DNA of 60,674 nt from Pseudomonadota bacterium. GTDB taxonomy: Bacteria > Myxococcota_A > Polyangia > Polyangiales > Polyangiaceae. The DNA lies in contig JAEYYX010000070.1 of the NCBI GenBank assembly GCA_023428245.1, positions 1 through 60,674 of the forward strand, in the 5' to 3' direction. The notes under the pieces are model-generated. The model was not told the DNA's origin, made no database searches, and saw only the letters and a list, made by a program, of their open reading frames with translations. This document shows positions 58,201 through 60,674 of this stretch, one piece after another. Each line of letters opens with the position of its first letter. Position 1 is the stretch's first letter. The position numbers and the translations under genes were made by a program.

Positions 58201-58977
58201 TACGGCGCTGCGGCCCGTGAGCTCTTCGAAAGCGGCCAGAAGCTCCTGAAACAGCTCATCGATGGTGGACGTCTGAAAGCAGCCGCCGTCTACGGCTTCT
58301 GGCCCGCGAACTCGGACGGCGACGACATCGTCCTCTACGAAGACGCGCACGGCACGAAGGAAGTCGCGCGCTTCCCGATGCTCCGAGAGCAATCGAGTCG
58401 CGGCGAGAATGACCCTTGCGTCAGCTTGGCTGACTTCGTCGCGCCGAAGGAGCTCGGCATGAGGGACGCGATCGGCGCCTTTGCCGTGACAGCAGGCATC
58501 AACTCAGAGGAAATCGCCCGCGAGTTCCAGAACGATCACGACGACTATTCGGCCATCATGGTCAAAGCTCTCGCGGACCGCCTGGCTGAAGCCGGAGCCG
58601 AGTATCTCCACGCTCGGGCGCGACGCGAATGGGGTTATGAGAGTGAACCCTTGAAGAACGAGGATCTGATCGCCGAGAAATATCGCGGCATCCGGCCGGC
58701 CTTCGGCTACCCCGCCTGCCCCGACCACACGCCGAAGCGAACCCTCTTCTCCTTGCTGGGCGCCACCGAGGTCGGCATGACCCTCACCGAGGGCCTCTCC
58801 ATGTTGCCCGCCGCTTCCGTGAGCGGGCTCTACTTCGCGCACCCGGACGCTCACTACTTCAACGTGAACCGGGTCGGCAAAGACCAGCTCGAGGACTACT
58901 CGAGGAGAGCGGGGCGCACGCTCGGCGAAAGCGAAAAATGGCTCGCCTCAAACCTCGGCTACACTCCCGAGAGCTAA
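55300..58977 (+). CDS. metH: B12-dependent methionine synthase
   Basis: Transfers methyl from methyltetrahydrofolate through cobalamin to homocysteine. 1225 residues from ATG 55300, with all four modules: homocysteine domain with zinc Cys246 (ANCGLG) and Cys311-Cys312 (GGCCGTTP); pterin domain (NFIMVGERTNVTGSKKF, DVNMDEAMLDSE); cobalamin domain with DVHDIGKNI (His758, lower axial ligand) and GLSGLITPSLDEM; and the SAM-dependent reactivation domain with RPAFGYPACPDHTPKRTLF. The upstream frame to 55165 overlaps the riboswitch-like leader. The stop overlaps that of the adenosyltransferase gene. Confidence 0.97.
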   Translation: MSAPLAATLRELAKNRILLIDGAMGTCIQGYGLAEADYRGDHFRNSKQDLKGDNELLVLTRPDVITDIHERYLAAGTDIIETNTFNATRISQSEYALGNIAYDLNVAAAQLARKAAEKYSTAAKPRFVAGAIGPLNRTLSLSPDVNDPGYRAVTFDQVKDAYKEQVRALLDGGVDLFLVETIFDTLNCKAALVAIDEVQKERSVELPLMISVTFSDKSGRTLSGQTVDAFWDSVAHSRPFSVGANCGLGASEMRPYIAELSALAPTLVSCYPNAGLPNPLAPTGYDELPEQTGALLGEFARAGIVNIVGGCCGTTPAHIEKVAEAVRDVEPRPIAEPKMASRFSGLESLTVQSGSSNFIMVGERTNVTGSKKFARLIRSGDFNAALEVALEQVRGGANVIDVNMDEAMLDSEQAMTRFLNLVASEPEISRVPIMIDSSRWTVIEAGLKCVQGKSIVNSISLKEGEEEFLERAAKVRSYGAAVVVMAFDEDGQAESADRKFAIAKRAYDLLVNKVGFAPTDIIFDLNVFAVATGIEGHNRFAIELIEAIRRVKAELPGALTSGGISNLSFSFRGNDVVREAMHSAFLYRATKAGLDMGIVNAGQLAVYEDIPKPLLEAVEDVIFDRRSDATERLVALADQVKGQGQKRELDLAWREQPVEGRISHAMVHGFVEFIEADCEEARQKLGSPLKVIEGPMMSGMSVVGDLFGEGKMFLPQVVKSARVMKKGVAYLEPYMAAERVEGQAQGRVLMATVKGDVHDIGKNIVGVVLGCNNYEVIDLGVMVSCDKILDAALEKNVDVIGLSGLITPSLDEMVTVAREMKRRQIKKPLLIGGATTSRQHTAVKIAPEADVPVIHVLDASRAVNVVASLLDDKQRDDYLAKNAEEQVRLREVFGGKQKRPLVTIEEARKRREKLDFSPQNLATPSFFGRKVLADIPLSDLVPFIDWSFFFTAWEIPGRYPRILEDEKYGAAARELFESGQKLLKQLIDGGRLKAAAVYGFWPANSDGDDIVLYEDAHGTKEVARFPMLREQSSRGENDPCVSLADFVAPKELGMRDAIGAFAVTAGINSEEIAREFQNDHDDYSAIMVKALADRLAEAGAEYLHARARREWGYESEPLKNEDLIAEKYRGIRPAFGYPACPDHTPKRTLFSLLGATEVGMTLTEGLSMLPAASVSGLYFAHPDAHYFNVNRVGKDQLEDYSRRAGRTLGESEKWLASNLGYTPES

Positions 58978-59528
58978 CTATCGGCTCTTCCTGTCCACTT
59001 GACCTCGTCGACTCCCGCTCGCGCGTTGGCCCGCCGCGCGAGCACGAAGAGCAGATCGCTCAGCCGATTCAGGTAGACGCCGAGATCGATCCGAAGCAGC
59101 TCGCCGGACGCGATGCGGAAGAACTCGCGTTCGGCGCGACGACAAATGGCACGCGCCAGGTGGAGCCGCGCGCCCGCCTCCGAACCTCCCGGCAGGATGA
59201 AGTTCGTGAGCGTCGGGAGTTCAGCTTCGGCGCGATCGATGAGCGCTTCGAGCTTCTCGATGCTTCCTTGATCGATGAGCTGAAGACGGAGCTTGTCGGT
59301 CGATCCGGGCGCGCAGGCGAGCTCGGCACCCAGGATAAAGAGGTCATTTTGGATCCCTTCGAGGGCCGCAGCCTGCTCGCGCTCGAGAGCGGCGCACGCA
59401 AGACCGAGCGCAGCGCTGAGCTCATCGACAGTTCCATAGACTTCGACGCGGGCGTCTCCCTTTCCCACGCGCGCTCCCCCAAACAGCCCTGTCTCCCCCG
59501 CATCCCCCGTCTTCGTATAAATCTTCAT
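58974..59528 (-). CDS. Cob(I)alamin adenosyltransferase, PduO type
   Basis: 184 residues. Makes adenosylcobalamin from cob(I)alamin and ATP. Signatures are IYTKTGDAGETGLFGGARV (ATP-binding N-terminus), VYGTVDELSAALG, FILPGG and the active-site block ARAICRRAERE followed by YLNRLSDLLFVLAR. It faces metH tail to tail and the two stop codons overlap (58974-58977). With the uptake operon and metH it completes a local set for importing, converting and using B12. Confidence 0.95.
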   Translation of the reverse strand: MKIYTKTGDAGETGLFGGARVGKGDARVEVYGTVDELSAALGLACAALEREQAAALEGIQNDLFILGAELACAPGSTDKLRLQLIDQGSIEKLEALIDRAEAELPTLTNFILPGGSEAGARLHLARAICRRAEREFFRIASGELLRIDLGVYLNRLSDLLFVLARRANARAGVDEVKWTGRADS

Positions 59529-59592
59529 TGAACTCCGACTCTATAGCGCTCGTCTCCGCTGAAACCCGGCTGGCAAAGGCGCCGAGTGCTCC

Positions 59593-60674
59593 TCACGGCA
59601 AGTTCGCGGAGCGAACGTCCCATTCAGCATTCGAACAGTAGGGACAACTGGGCCCCACGAGGAGCGCTTTTCCATTCGTCGATTCATCACCCTTAAGCCA
59701 CCAGTTCAACCAAGCCAGGTTGATCTTGGTGAAATCTCCTCCTCCTCTTTGGAACAGGTCGCCTCCGTGACCGCGGTCCGCGCTGAACCAAAGGACGGGA
59801 ACCCCCGTCTTCACGATCGCCTCGTAGCCCTCCACCGCGCCTTGGTACGCGATGTCCTCCTCTCCGCCCTCGACGAATAGGACCGGCGTCTTGATGAGGT
59901 CATAAAATGCCTGAGTCGCGCCGGCCATACCGCTGCTCGTTACGCCCCAAGTTACGATGCGAGGATCGGTGACGGTACCTTGAGCCATCAGTCCGCCGCA
60001 GGAAAAGCCGTTTGACGCGATCTTTTCCGTATCGAGGCTTTGATAGTAGGCGCTGCAGGGCTTGCTATTTTCGGCTATCGCCCAATCGACATAGGCGAGC
60101 AGAGGAGCTCCCATCTCATCAAGCTTCGAGCGGTCCATCATGCGACCGCCGTCACCGCCCGGCGTTCCGTCCGCGACGACGAAGTAACCGTAGGAAGCGA
60201 CCTCCGCCATGGCGTCCGCGTTCGAAAGACCGTTTCGCGAACATCCCCCCTGCCCCCAGACGAAGATCGGAAACTTCTCTTGTCCCCCCAGCTCGGCCGG
60301 CCGAAAGATCGTGCCGTCGGCGATGCCAGGATCCGAGTTCGTCTCGACGACGACCTTGTGGGGCCCCGAACCCGACGCGGTGCTCTGAACCGTATTGGAG
60401 CGCGTACAAACCTCTGGCTGACCTCCCGCCCCAGAAGGAGTTCCGCCCGTCGAGACTGCGCCCCCGGTGTCCCCGCTCGTGCCACCTACAGGCGCCATGC
60501 CTCCCGTGGCTGTGAGCCCGCCCCCGCTCGATACATTTGGCTCACTCGCTCCTCCTGCGCCCACGGCTCCCCCCGCACCCGATCCGCCCGAGTCACTCGC
60601 TCCTCCTGCACCCACGGCTCCACCCGCGCCCACGGCTCCCCCCGCGCTGCCCCCGTCTACGCCCGCCTCAGGAC
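59593..60674 (-). CDS. Gly-rich secreted alpha/beta-hydrolase, 5' end missing
   Basis: The frame stays open to the window end; in-window codons upstream of the GTG at 60633 continue the Gly/Ala/Ser spacer, so the signal peptide lies outside. The catalytic part (about 260 residues) is an alpha/beta-hydrolase of the PHB-depolymerase / PET-hydrolase-like type: oxyanion region FVWGQGGCSRNG, nucleophile elbow NGFSCGG (Ser), Asp near VEGGEEDIAY and His in DRGHGGDLF. The family includes polyester and plant-wall ester hydrolases. The C-terminal CPYCSNAEW adds a likely disulfide. Third Gly-linker esterase in the window. Confidence 0.85.
   Translation of the reverse strand, partial: PEAGVDGGSAGGAVGAGGAVGAGGASDSGGSGAGGAVGAGGASEPNVSSGGGLTATGGMAPVGGTSGDTGGAVSTGGTPSGAGGQPEVCTRSNTVQSTASGSGPHKVVVETNSDPGIADGTIFRPAELGGQEKFPIFVWGQGGCSRNGLSNADAMAEVASYGYFVVADGTPGGDGGRMMDRSKLDEMGAPLLAYVDWAIAENSKPCSAYYQSLDTEKIASNGFSCGGLMAQGTVTDPRIVTWGVTSSGMAGATQAFYDLIKTPVLFVEGGEEDIAYQGAVEGYEAIVKTGVPVLWFSADRGHGGDLFQRGGGDFTKINLAWLNWWLKGDESTNGKALLVGPSCPYCSNAEWDVRSANLP

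Overview
The window reads as a high-GC chromosome segment of a soil or sediment myxobacterium (phylum Myxococcota, probably Polyangia). The basis is family content: Ser/Thr protein kinases and hybrid histidine kinases, secreted lipoproteins with long Gly/Ala/Ser 'TGG'-type linkers, a DUF1592/DUF1588 plus DUF1552 pair, and isolated housekeeping genes with short gaps on both strands. The placement is an inference; there is no 16S rRNA here. No insertion sequence, prophage or CRISPR array was seen. Both window edges cut genes (REC-GAF protein at the left, Gly-rich esterase at the right), and the left edge begins with an artefact-like C run.

Layout. 1-3.2 kb: end of a REC-GAF signalling protein, two lipoproteins and tRNA-Thr(CGU). 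3.3-6.5 kb: argJ, metK with a strong terminator, glnB. 6.8-13.7 kb: membrane Ser/Thr kinase with an outer propeller-like domain, histidine kinase, ruvB and an unknown membrane protein. 13.7-18.9 kb: aldo/keto reductase, PilT-type ATPase with a doubled N-domain, L,D-transpeptidase, Nudix hydrolase. 18.9-21.6 kb: overlapping c-di-GMP pair (REC-EAL and FHA-GGDEF) and a small coiled-coil protein. 21.6-27.1 kb (minus): ompA-like, rlmD-like, ftsH and an EVE-domain gene in one direction. 27.2-32.0 kb: second Ser/Thr kinase, tRNA-Arg(CCU), large hybrid kinase. 32.3-37.0 kb: DUF1592/DUF1552 pair and a zinc-ribbon methyltransferase. 37.0-41.2 kb: a DTW-TruC fusion, argH, and a DAHP synthase gene preceded by a Phe/Tyr/Trp-rich leader peptide and a terminator, which is a classical attenuator layout. 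41.3-48.6 kb: secreted HExxH protein, pectin methylesterase, Bor-like lipoprotein, FAD oxidase, HAD phosphatase, SGNH esterase.

48.7-59.5 kb is the most coherent module, for vitamin B12 acquisition and use. A cobalamin riboswitch is followed by a TonB-dependent receptor, a propeller-like lipoprotein, and BtuF-, BtuC- and BtuD-like proteins, mostly with 4-nt overlaps. A second cobalamin-riboswitch-like leader precedes metH (B12-dependent methionine synthase), and a PduO-type cobalamin adenosyltransferase overlaps metH tail to tail. The lipoprotein between receptor and BtuF resembles in position and predicted fold the BtuG surface B12-binding propellers of Bacteroides, and is the best candidate for an undescribed component. 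MetH (methionine) and MetK (S-adenosylmethionine) at opposite ends of the window belong to the same methyl cycle.
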